Shown: positions 1-6,427, numbered from the stretch's first letter. The stretch is DNA of 7,310 nucleotides from Clostridia bacterium (GCA_017382615.1 JAFNZX010000197.1:1-7310), one strand, 5' to 3'. Program-made: numbers and translations. The notes: a model not told the origin generated them from the sequence alone.

Positions 1-191
1 AGATTCGTGAGGTTCTCTCTGAGATCTAAGGCGCAGAGGTTGCAGAGGCTACCACCATACAGTACGGTGGATCCAAGAACGAAAAGAACGCACCAGAGCT
101 GCTCGCTAAGGAGCACGTTGACGGCGGTTTGATCGGCGGTGCATCTCTGGTTGCTGCTAAGTTCACCGCGATTGTGGACGCAGCTCAGTAA
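1..191 (+). pseudogene. tpiA: Triosephosphate isomerase, C-terminal end, interrupted by an in-frame stop
   Basis: Triosephosphate isomerase interconverts dihydroxyacetone phosphate and glyceraldehyde 3-phosphate in cytoplasmic glycolysis. Only the last ~63 codons are present, in the frame of position 3. Two phosphate-binding loops identify it: QYGGS (60-74) and DGGLIGGASL (120-149), followed by the usual short C-terminal helix (KFTAIVDAAQ) and a TAA stop at 189-191. The catalytic Lys, His and Glu lie outside the window. The oddity is a TAA at 27-29, in the segment IREVLSEI-stop-GAEVAEAT. Related enzymes often have Tyr-Gly here, so a single TAC-to-TAA change would explain it. No ATG, GTG or TTG in frame follows that could restart translation usefully. 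The reading on both sides of the stop is otherwise intact and family-like, so this is either a very recent nonsense mutation or a sequencing/assembly error in a normally essential glycolytic gene. Identity is secure; pseudogene status is not. Confidence 0.85.
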
Positions 192-203
192 TCAAGTCAA
201 AAT

Positions 204-241
204 AAAAGAACACCGAACTCGCTTGAGTTCGGTGTTCTTTT
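204..241. terminator. Bidirectional intrinsic terminator between convergent genes
   Basis: A perfect 17-bp inverted repeat (AAAAGAACACCGAACTC at 204-220, its complement at 225-241) encloses a GCTT loop. The right arm ends in TTTT and is followed by GTTTT; the left arm begins with AAAA and is preceded by AAAT, so a U-run follows the hairpin on both strands. It starts 12 nt after the tpiA stop and lies 9 nt beyond the stop of the minus-strand solute-binding gene, so it can end both transcripts. Confidence 0.93.
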
Positions 242-250
242 GTTTTAGGA

Positions 251-1732
251 TTAGTTATTGATAAACGCTTCCTCGCATTCGCGGATCAGCTTATCGACCT
301 TCTTCTGGCAAGTCTTTTGCGACTTTGCCAGCTTGGAGGCTACGCTGTAGGACTTGTTTGCGATGGTGCCGTAGACGACCGAGTAGATCGGTGTGCCGAT
401 GGCGTAGTCGTATGCAAGCTCGAAAACGTTACGGAAGTTATCGTGAATGATGTCAATCATTGCACCCGCCTGCGGGTCATCGGTGTACTTGACCTTGAGT
501 GCGGTTTCGTAGTACTGCGGCATGACGGTCTTGGCAGTCTCGCGGTTGAGAACCTCCAGCACGGTGCTGATGAAGTCCATATCCTGGATGGCGGTGGTCA
601 GAATGACGCCAACCTCCGTGGTATCGTGAGAGGAGGTGTTGTACTGCTTGTCACTTTCCAACAGCATGGGGTAGGGGATAATACCTGCATCGTGCTCCAT
701 ATGGCGCATATTTTCCAGCGAGCCCAGACGCTGATAGCCAACGATGAGTGCTTTGTCGTTAATAAATGCATCCAGCAGCTTTGCCTCGGTGAAGGCGAAG
801 GTGCCCTCGCTGTACATCAGGTTGTAAATGCTTTCGGTCAGCGTATAGGTGCGTTCATTGTTGATGGTGATGATGGGATAGCCGTTCTCGTCACGGGTCA
901 TGTAGTTGGTGCCGCCCGATGCAATCAGCGGAATGGAGGAGCCCCAGATCTCACTGATGCCGTAGCCGTATCTGTCCTCTTCATCCATCTTGGCGTTACC
1001 GTTGAGGTCAACGTAGTTGTCGGCAATGATCTCCAGCATCTTGGCGTGCGTCCATTCGTAGTTAAGCACCACGTCGTAAAGCTCGTCGGGATTGCCGTAT
1101 TTATCCTCGTACAGCTCCTTGTTGTAGATCAGGCAGTGCGCGCTGCGGATAATGTCCGCAAAGTAGTCACCTGCCAAAAGGAACTGATAGCCTTCGATAA
1201 AGCTGACGCCCGTCATATAGTCGGAGTACCAGTAATTCTGATCAAAGTCAAATTTGTACTCGGGATCAAGCGTATTGACAAAGTAGCCGCTGGTGCTCAA
1301 TCCCGCTAAAGGGAACAGGTCGTTGATGATCAGGTCAAACTCATCCGTGCCGGAGCTTACGAACTTTTTGATATCGTCTGCAACGGCGGCATAGGGGAGG
1401 TCGGAGTGAACGTATTCGAGGTTGACGTCAAGCAGCTCCTCGGTGTCAAGATTTCTCTTATACACGGCAGAGGCTACGATATCGGAGGAATCAGCTTCCT
1501 CTGTTCCTTCGATCATAAAATTGGAGTTACCCATTGCGGTTGCGGCGACGTTGACGCTGGTGTATATCCAAAATTCGCGCCCGCCGTAGCTCACGTCTGC
1601 AAAGGGATCTTCTTCGATCTGGGTTTCGTTATTTGTAGTCTTGGGATCGTCCTGGCTGGTTTCTGCGCATGCACAAAGGCAGGGCAAAAGCAAAAGGGAA
1701 GCGAGAATCAATGCAAATATTCTTTGACGCAT
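251..1732 (-). CDS. Extracellular solute-binding lipoprotein (family 1 type)
   Basis: Predicted 493-residue lipoprotein that would bind a solute, probably a carbohydrate, on the outer face of the membrane. A basic start (MRQR), a hydrophobic stretch (5-19) and lipobox LCAC with acylated Cys22 form a type II signal peptide. A short polar linker (23-45) follows. Residues ~50-460 look like a two-lobed family 1 binding protein. DLNGNAKMDEED (242-253) is the DxNxNxxxDxxD calcium-loop-like motif common in Gram-positive members, followed by YGYG. 'AFINDKALIVG' (322-332) is typical of the second lobe. The segment MPQYYETALKVKY (404-416), then AMIDII, resembles a subgroup of clostridial binding proteins that I recall having this YY-x-LK-KY tail. 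The C-terminus is a Lys-rich helix. The start is supported by AGGAGA at 1739-1744, 6 nt upstream. It lies 47 nt after the small lipoprotein gene and is probably co-transcribed with it. No permease or ATPase is visible, so the ligand and transporter are unknown. Confidence 0.82.
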   Translation of the reverse strand: MRQRIFALILASLLLLPCLCACAETSQDDPKTTNNETQIEEDPFADVSYGGREFWIYTSVNVAATAMGNSNFMIEGTEEADSSDIVASAVYKRNLDTEELLDVNLEYVHSDLPYAAVADDIKKFVSSGTDEFDLIINDLFPLAGLSTSGYFVNTLDPEYKFDFDQNYWYSDYMTGVSFIEGYQFLLAGDYFADIIRSAHCLIYNKELYEDKYGNPDELYDVVLNYEWTHAKMLEIIADNYVDLNGNAKMDEEDRYGYGISEIWGSSIPLIASGGTNYMTRDENGYPIITINNERTYTLTESIYNLMYSEGTFAFTEAKLLDAFINDKALIVGYQRLGSLENMRHMEHDAGIIPYPMLLESDKQYNTSSHDTTEVGVILTTAIQDMDFISTVLEVLNRETAKTVMPQYYETALKVKYTDDPQAGAMIDIIHDNFRNVFELAYDYAIGTPIYSVVYGTIANKSYSVASKLAKSQKTCQKKVDKLIRECEEAFINN

Positions 1733-1779
1733 AATCGTTCTCCTATGTTGTAATTATATTGTAATGATTTGGATCAGGA

Positions 1780-2781
1780 TTACTGTGCGGGGGTTACGGT
1801 TGCTTGTTCAAAGGTCTGACCTACGGTCCAGGTGACATGATATACGATAGAGCCCTGCGCCATAAAGTCCTGCGCAAGACCGGTGTAGTGCAGTTGTGCA
1901 AGATCTGCCTGGCAGAAGCTTTCAAGCGTTGCCATATCCACCATTTCATTGACCAGTGCGCGATACGTGTCGTCCAGCTTGTCAATGTAATCTGCAAATT
2001 CGGGAGTTTTGCAGTCCTCTGCCCAATCGTAATAGTCAATGATGCGGAAGGTTACGGTTGCGCTAAAGGTATCACCGGTTCTGGAGACCTCGGAGAGGTC
2101 GGCAATTGCGTGATAAGAGCCGAGCGCGTAGTAGATTGTGCCGTCATCACTCTTGAGGCTGGAGTACTTGATGGGCTTGACCTGATTTACGGAGATACCG
2201 CTCTGACCGTTTACTACGATGTTCTCAGCTGCTTTCATAGCTGCGCTGATGCAGGAGGACTGGGCTGCACTTACCTTGGGGTGAGTGATCAGCTCAGGCA
2301 TTCTGTCGGAGTAATCGTAGGTTTCACCGGTCATGCCAAGGTAATGCTTGATCATTGCTGCGCCAAAGCCAAGGTCCAGAGTAAAGCCGGTCTGCTCGTA
2401 GAGCTCGTCAAGCTGGTCCTGCACACCGTATTCTTCTACGTATTTGTCGTAATTGGCAATGTAGTCGGCAATTTTGTAAACCTGGGCAATCTTATCCTCG
2501 GAATAACTCGAGCCCGCGTTGAAGGTCTCGGCAGAGTGTTGGATCAGCTTTGCAAAGTTCTCTTCAATTTTGATAGGGGACCCTTCGGTGGAGTAGTTGC
2601 CGTAGTGTGTAACCGTGGATTCAGGGGCTTGCGTGGTGGTTTCTGTGGTGGTGGTGCCTTGGTTGTTACCGGGTGTGTGGGGCTGGTCAGGCGTGTCGGG
2701 CGTCGGATTGCAGCCGATCATGACCGTACACGTCAAGCCGATCACCAGCATAAGGGAGATAAGCTTTTTTGTCATATGCAT
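1780..2781 (-). CDS. Lipoprotein of unknown function with YYALGSY / DYYDW / LHxxGLA motifs
   Basis: Predicted 333-residue surface lipoprotein. The start used here is the ATG at 2779-2781; a longer reading from 2796 would begin inside the GGAGG ribosome binding site, so it is unlikely. The signal peptide ends at lipobox MIGC (Cys24), followed by a Pro/Thr-rich linker (25-57, with runs of Thr). The remainder is a globular domain with a mostly helical first half (70-190). Motifs in order are HYLGMTGE (146-153), IYYALGSYHAIAD (216-228), RIIDYYDW (246-253) and LHYTGLAQDFMAQGS (297-311), then VTW near the end. I recall this ordered set (HYL-G, W/YYALG, D-x-YDW, LH-x-x-GLA-x-x-F/Y-x-x-x-G-S) from secreted and toxin-associated proteins of other bacteria, but I cannot name the family. 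No catalytic site is evident. It lies upstream of the solute-binding gene and has its own promoter. Function is not assigned. Confidence 0.8.
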   Translation of the reverse strand: MHMTKKLISLMLVIGLTCTVMIGCNPTPDTPDQPHTPGNNQGTTTTETTTQAPESTVTHYGNYSTEGSPIKIEENFAKLIQHSAETFNAGSSYSEDKIAQVYKIADYIANYDKYVEEYGVQDQLDELYEQTGFTLDLGFGAAMIKHYLGMTGETYDYSDRMPELITHPKVSAAQSSCISAAMKAAENIVVNGQSGISVNQVKPIKYSSLKSDDGTIYYALGSYHAIADLSEVSRTGDTFSATVTFRIIDYYDWAEDCKTPEFADYIDKLDDTYRALVNEMVDMATLESFCQADLAQLHYTGLAQDFMAQGSIVYHVTWTVGQTFEQATVTPAQ

Positions 2782-2789
2782 GTTTTTTT

Positions 2790-2794
2790 CCTCC
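2790..2794 (-). promoter_or_regulatory. Ribosome binding site that fixes the small lipoprotein start
   Basis: On the minus strand GGAGG is followed by 8 nt (AAAAAAAC type spacer) and then ATG at 2779-2781. The alternative upstream ATG (2794-2796) shares its G with this site and has no ribosome binding site of its own. The start five codons downstream is therefore preferred, giving MHMTKK as the N-terminus. Confidence 0.8.
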
Positions 2795-2826
2795 ATGTGT
2801 ATAGTATGACATTATAATACAACTAC

Positions 2827-2855
2827 AGTATAACATAAAAGTGCTGCAATGTCAA
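2827..2855 (-). promoter_or_regulatory. Sigma-A promoter for the small lipoprotein and solute-binding genes
   Basis: Reading the minus strand, TTGACA (2850-2855) is followed by a 17-nt spacer and TATACT (2827-2832), close to the vegetative consensus. Transcription would start near 2820, leaving a leader of about 40 nt before the ATG at 2781. A second -10-like TATAAT (2811-2816) lies closer to the gene but has no convincing -35 partner. Confidence 0.75.
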
Positions 2856-2890
2856 TTACAATTTATGCTAAATCATACATTATTATAGGG

Positions 2891-2922
2891 AGAGTCTGCG
2901 TCAATTGCTTGACGCAGACTCT
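2891..2922 (-). terminator. Stem-loop at the 3' end of the beta-helix gene
   Basis: A perfect 14-bp inverted repeat (AGAGTCTGCGTCAA at 2891-2904 and its complement at 2909-2922) has a TTGC loop. It begins 13 nt after the stop codon of the beta-helix gene and lies upstream of the next promoter, which is where a terminator is expected. On the minus strand the stem is preceded by AAAA but followed by CCCTATAATA, with no U-run. The T-run (CTTTT) is on the plus-strand side, where no gene ends. It may terminate weakly or act mainly as a 3'-end stabilising structure. Confidence 0.65.
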
Positions 2923-2935
2923 TTTGGGGCATGGA

Positions 2936-4393
2936 TTATCCGAGCTGGACGGTAATCGAGGAGATATAGAATTCGCAAGGCTGAACCTGATAGAACAGGA
3001 GCGTGTCCGTACCGCCCGGCGTGTATTCCGTAAAGGTCAGCGTGTAGCGACCGGGAACGCCGGGGTCAGCCTTGTAGGTGTAGTGCACCTCGGCACTGTT
3101 CTGCACGCCACCTTGCATATTGAGCAGTACGAATGCACCGCGCCAAGAACCATCGGGCTCTTTGTCGTCCAGATTTCCTTTGCAGTCGTATACTTCAAAG
3201 GTGATCGTGACCTTCTTTCCGCCAACGCCTACGGGGCTCAGACCGATTGCATCAAAGTTTTCGGTATAGTAGTATGCGTATTCGCCAAATCCCGCTGCAT
3301 CCAGCTTTTCCTTAGCAAAATCATTCAGACAAGAGGAATCCACGTAAGTGTTTTTGCTGGTTTCAAGGAAGATGCCTTGGCTGAAATCATAGGTAAAGCC
3401 TGCCTTAAGCTCTGCGGCGCTTGCTTGCTTGATCTCATCGGGAACAATGGTTTTATTGGGAGCCATACCGGGCATCTTGGTCATGGTGAAGTTACCGACG
3501 TAGATGTCTGCATACTGTGCGGGGGTGTTGTTGATAAAGAACTTGAGCTGGTATTCGCCCGTGTTTCCGATCTGCCAATCCATCTCGAAGTGATACATAC
3601 CCTCGCCCACGAACATGCCTTCCTTGAGCACGCGGTTGCCGGGGGTGTTGTCCATAGCCAGCAGATAGATGGTCGAGCCCGAGGAGATGGGGGAGGCGAT
3701 ATACGCGTCAATGCTGATATGGTAGGTCGTACCTGCAGTGAAGTATGCGCGCTTGCTGATACCGGTGAATTCACCGAGATCGCCGTTCAGGTGCAAAACG
3801 GTTTCGCCAAACTTATCGGGATTTTCGGCAATAGCCTGCTTTGCAGCTGCATTTTGTACGTCTGCTGCCTGGAGAACAGTGCCGCCCTTGATCGTGACCT
3901 TTTTATCCCACAGGAAGGTGTGGCCGTTTTCCAGCTGGCTGTTGGAGGGATTTGCATTGACAAACGCTGCCACGGTAAGCTCACCCAAATAAACGGTGCC
4001 TGCACCCTCGTATTCGATATATGCGGTTCTGCCTTCGCCGGGGGCATCGAACTTCAGAGAAACGGTGGTGATTTGACCTACGGTAGAGAACAGATCCTCA
4101 CAAACAACACTCTCGCCGATCAACAGCTTTGCCTTTACGGCAGACGCAGTATAATAGGTGATCTTGATGATATAACTTGTGCCCTTTTCGTACAGACATT
4201 TCAGCGAGGAGGCGCTCAAGCCGTCCAAATACAGCTTTTCGCCCTGCGCTGCAGTCAGTGTCAGTACGTTATCGCCAACGCCTTCTACGGTCAGCTTATC
4301 AATCAGTGCCTGATCCTGCATGGAAGAGACGGGGGTGATAGCTGCCGTGCCCGTCAGGGGCATGGTGAACAGCGTCCAATCCCAGGTCACGCC
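2936..4393 (-). repeat. Three tandem divergent beta-sandwich modules inside the beta-helix protein
   Basis: The C-terminal ~485 residues split into three units of similar plan: ~591-735, ~748-897 and ~922-1075. Each begins with an aromatic strand (VTWDWTLFT, TFLWDKK, FTYDFSQG). A helix-like segment follows (ALIDKLTVEGVGDNVLTL, KQAIAENPDKFGETVLHL, AKEKLDAAGFGEYAYYY), then a strand pair (GTSYIIKITYY, GTTYHISIDAY, GKKVTITFEVY). Each closes with a strand of the form Y-x-G-x-L/F-T (VYLGELTVAAF, IYVGNFTMTKM, FYISSITVQLG). This ordering suggests duplication of one carbohydrate-binding-like domain followed by strong divergence. Confidence 0.6.
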
Positions 4394-6163
4394 CACGTCA
4401 ATGTCGCTCTTGGTGGGAGAAATGCGCTGGGGCTCGGATGCATTTGCGCGGTTCTTGACCGTATAGAGATCGTCAGTGACGAAGGTGTCCTGCTCGGTAT
4501 ACGTGCAATCGGTTTGCGAGCGGATGCCGCAGCTCTTGAAGGTGCAGCCCCAGAAGCCGATATCCTTGATTTCTTTACCTATGTCCTTCATGCGCTTTCC
4601 GGCATTACGGTTATAGGCATCGATCTGGATATCGCCGCCGTTGAAGGTGCAGCCCACGTAGTCCACGTTGCCGGGCATAGGTCCTTCAACAGAGCCTTCC
4701 ACCATCATCCAGATAACAAGCAGGTCAAATACCGTGTTTTCTACGTAAAGGTTGCGTAAGAAGCGGAAGGTGCCTTGGAAGTGGCAGTTGGTAATGGTAC
4801 TGCCGGGGGCACCGGTATCGCGGTTTGCAACCACGCAGCCCTCGGATACGCGGTCGATTGTCTCACCGTAGTACAGGTGAATGGTGCGCGAGCCGTCTGC
4901 ATTATTCGTAACGGCTCTTACACGGGCGTTGCCCTTGTATGCACCGCTCTTGAGGTCGTAAATATCTACGGTATCGCCGGGGGAGCAGATGAAGACGTCT
5001 GCAGGGTTTTCGTAGTTCTTAATGGAGAAGGAGGAGTTGCTGATCACTTCGCTTACAACGCCAAGCGTTGCTGCGATGTTGAATACGTCGTCAAACAGTA
5101 CCTCAGCCTCACAATTGTTCCAGTGAATGCCTTCGGAATTGTTCTTGCAATGGTAGCCGTCGCGCCATGCCACCATTTTGATCTCTCTTTCGTTGGTGGG
5201 GGAGGGAACGAGGTCTACGTTTTCAAAGAACATGTGCGCATCGTTATGCATCAAAGCCCATACAAAGGTGGAAGCAGCATGCACGCCGATGTTTTCAAAC
5301 AGCATGGGCTGGTCGGAGCCTCTGACATCCAAAACCTGGTCTGCTGCGTGTCCTACACCGGGATTGGGTACGAAGACAACGTCGTCCTTCTTGTAATGGT
5401 GTGCGCTTGTATAGGTGACCTTGATCTGCTTATCACCCGTCTTGACACACGTGCCCATAAACATGTGCGGACGCGCTTGCGTACCCTCATTGTACATGAT
5501 CGAGAAGCCGCCGCCGTTAAAGTTGTAGTGATCGGCGTAAGGGTTCTGGTCAAGGCTGTAGGTTACGTCGTTACCGTTGACCTCCACGACCTTGCCCACC
5601 AGATAGACGGGAACTGCGTAGTCAAAGTGCAGGTTGGTCAGCTTGACGTTACCGCAATCGTTGAAGCGGAGGTAACGCATATTGGGCGTGATCAGAATGG
5701 TAGAGCCGCAGCCGTCAATGGTCAAGCCATGTGCGTTGTTGAGCATCAGGGGTGCTATGCGGCTACCGGTGACGGAGGAGACGTAGTAGGTCTTGTTTTC
5801 TTCAAATTTGAGTGTTGCGTGTTGCTCTGCAGCAGCGCTCAGAGCGGCGAATATGGCGTCACCGTCGTTGGTCTTGCCGTCGCCAACAGCACCAAAGTCC
5901 TTGAGGTACAGCACAGTGTCGGTGGTGGCACCAATGTTACCCTTGATTGCCTCAAGCTGCTGCTTTTGCGCTTCAATTGCGTCCTGAGGTGGCTCGGGCG
6001 GTTGGGGTTGGTCCTCACCGGGAGCAGTGGTAATCTCTTCAGGTATGGTGGTCTCGGGGGCAGCCGTTGTGTCCTCGGGCAGCTGAGGATTGGGCTTACA
6101 TGCGGCTAAAGGGAGCAGCATGCAAACGCAAAGCAGTGCGATCAATACGTTTCTCAGTTTCAT
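2936..6163 (-). CDS. Right-handed beta-helix lipoprotein, GH110-like, with three C-terminal beta-sandwich modules
   Basis: Predicted 1075-residue surface-anchored carbohydrate-active protein. It has lipobox LAAC (Cys22) and a Thr/Pro/Glu-rich linker (23-60). At ~85-555 lies a right-handed parallel beta-helix that starts with DFGAVGDGKTNDGDAI (89-104), the classic opening of pectate-lyase-3/GH28-like helices. NLHFDYAVPVYLVGKV (177-192) and WRDGYHC (333-339) to LFDDVFNI (356-363) match the layout I recall for GH110 alpha-1,3-galactosidases. Asp335, Asp358 and Asp359 have the n, n+23, n+24 spacing I recall for the GH110 catalytic aspartates. A difference is NIAAT, where an NxHG-like sequence is usual, so the substrate may differ. 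Residues ~591-1075 are three related beta-sandwich modules, probably glycan-binding. The start at 6163 is chosen from AGGAGG at 6170-6175 and the signal peptide; the ATG at 6283 lies inside the promoter. Enzymatic activity and substrate are inferred. Pectin-type lyase or glycosidase without galactosidase activity remains possible. Confidence 0.83.
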   Translation of the reverse strand: MKLRNVLIALLCVCMLLPLAACKPNPQLPEDTTAAPETTIPEEITTAPGEDQPQPPEPPQDAIEAQKQQLEAIKGNIGATTDTVLYLKDFGAVGDGKTNDGDAIFAALSAAAEQHATLKFEENKTYYVSSVTGSRIAPLMLNNAHGLTIDGCGSTILITPNMRYLRFNDCGNVKLTNLHFDYAVPVYLVGKVVEVNGNDVTYSLDQNPYADHYNFNGGGFSIMYNEGTQARPHMFMGTCVKTGDKQIKVTYTSAHHYKKDDVVFVPNPGVGHAADQVLDVRGSDQPMLFENIGVHAASTFVWALMHNDAHMFFENVDLVPSPTNEREIKMVAWRDGYHCKNNSEGIHWNNCEAEVLFDDVFNIAATLGVVSEVISNSSFSIKNYENPADVFICSPGDTVDIYDLKSGAYKGNARVRAVTNNADGSRTIHLYYGETIDRVSEGCVVANRDTGAPGSTITNCHFQGTFRFLRNLYVENTVFDLLVIWMMVEGSVEGPMPGNVDYVGCTFNGGDIQIDAYNRNAGKRMKDIGKEIKDIGFWGCTFKSCGIRSQTDCTYTEQDTFVTDDLYTVKNRANASEPQRISPTKSDIDVGVTWDWTLFTMPLTGTAAITPVSSMQDQALIDKLTVEGVGDNVLTLTAAQGEKLYLDGLSASSLKCLYEKGTSYIIKITYYTASAVKAKLLIGESVVCEDLFSTVGQITTVSLKFDAPGEGRTAYIEYEGAGTVYLGELTVAAFVNANPSNSQLENGHTFLWDKKVTIKGGTVLQAADVQNAAAKQAIAENPDKFGETVLHLNGDLGEFTGISKRAYFTAGTTYHISIDAYIASPISSGSTIYLLAMDNTPGNRVLKEGMFVGEGMYHFEMDWQIGNTGEYQLKFFINNTPAQYADIYVGNFTMTKMPGMAPNKTIVPDEIKQASAAELKAGFTYDFSQGIFLETSKNTYVDSSCLNDFAKEKLDAAGFGEYAYYYTENFDAIGLSPVGVGGKKVTITFEVYDCKGNLDDKEPDGSWRGAFVLLNMQGGVQNSAEVHYTYKADPGVPGRYTLTFTEYTPGGTDTLLFYQVQPCEFYISSITVQLG

Positions 6164-6275
6164 TGTGGTCCTCCTTTTTGGTGTGAATTGAGCGGCACGC
6201 GAATGCAAAGAAAGAGGGGTGGAAGCCTGATCAATTGCATAAAATGACCGCCGGTTATATAAAATGTATAAACTT
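6164..6275 (-). other. 5' leader of the beta-helix mRNA
   Basis: About 110 nt lie between the predicted transcription start (near 6275) and the ATG at 6163. I see the AGGAGG ribosome binding site at 6170-6175 (6-nt spacer) but no riboswitch, T-box or attenuator hairpin that I can recognise, and no convincing leader peptide. Confidence 0.5.
6170..6175 (-). promoter_or_regulatory. Ribosome binding site that fixes the beta-helix protein start
   Basis: A full AGGAGG on the minus strand is followed by 6 nt and ATG (6161-6163), leading straight into the lipoprotein signal peptide MKLRNVLIAL. It rules in favour of this start over the ATG 120 nt upstream. Confidence 0.88.
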
Positions 6276-6329
6276 ATGTTCATTATAGCATACTATTTCG
6301 TGAATTTCAATCATACAGTTATATAACCG
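6252..6329. repeat. 11-bp inverted repeat flanking the beta-helix promoter (candidate operators)
   Basis: CGGTTATATAA at 6252-6262 recurs as its reverse complement TTATATAACCG at 6319-6329. Each contains the self-complementary core TTATATAA. The two copies sit on opposite sides of the -35/-10 pair (6282-6310), with core centres about 64 bp apart, one in the early transcribed region and one upstream of -35. This is a plausible pair of regulator sites, but AT-rich palindromes can arise by chance. Confidence 0.35.
6282..6310 (-). promoter_or_regulatory. Sigma-A promoter of the beta-helix gene, with extended -10
   Basis: On the minus strand TTGAAA (6305-6310), a 17-nt spacer and TATAAT (6282-6287) form a near-consensus promoter. 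TGC directly precedes TATAAT, giving an extended -10 (TGnTATAAT). Transcription should begin near 6275. Because the -10 box covers position 6283, the longer upstream reading of the gene would begin inside the promoter. Confidence 0.78.
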
Positions 6330-6379
6330 CATGATATGGAAGAGAAAAGAGCAATATTTGTCCTGCCGACTATTCAAAT

Positions 6380-6395
6380 TGTTACAAATGTAACA
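6380..6395. promoter_or_regulatory. Operator-like dyad TGTTAC-AAAT-GTAACA
   Basis: A perfect 6-bp inverted repeat with a 4-nt centre lies about 80 bp upstream of the predicted acyl-CoA synthetase transcription start (~6468). It has no T-run after it, so it is more like a dimeric regulator site than a terminator. The regulator is not identified. Confidence 0.4.
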
Positions 6396-6410
6396 TTACT
6401 TATGCAGATT

Positions 6411-6427
6411 TGTGAACAATTGTCACA
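6411..6427. promoter_or_regulatory. Operator-like dyad TGTGA-N7-TCACA
   Basis: TGTGAACAATTGTCACA has 5-bp symmetric ends, reminiscent of Crp/Fnr-family half-sites but with a 7-nt rather than the usual 6-nt centre. The left part TTGTGAA also resembles a Rex half-site. It ends 5 nt before the -35 box at 6433, centred near -49, a position typical for activators or for repressors overlapping the promoter edge. Confidence 0.4.

Noticed and set aside
317..1309. 330-residue open frame on the plus strand
   Set aside because: Antisense shadow of the solute-binding protein gene. It begins within that gene, immediately after a terminator that closes tpiA transcription.
1804..2817. 337-residue open frame on the plus strand
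   Set aside because: Antisense shadow of the small lipoprotein gene, with Cys/Gly/Val-rich low-quality composition and no start signals.
2849..4759. 636-residue open frame on the plus strand
   Set aside because: It lies mostly antisense to the beta-helix gene and starts inside the intergenic promoter/stem-loop region. The protein has no recognisable domain, and no ribosome binding site or promoter serves it. Its length reflects few TTA, CTA and TCA codons in the sense gene.
4775..6109. 444-residue open frame on the plus strand
   Set aside because: Entirely antisense to the beta-helix domain, which has clear family motifs, a signal peptide and a promoter. The translation is a Val/Gly/Cys-rich shadow.
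6164..6283. 40-residue N-terminal extension of the beta-helix protein
   Set aside because: Its ATG falls within the -10 box of the promoter and has no ribosome binding site. The internal ATG at 6163 has AGGAGG and opens a lipoprotein signal peptide.
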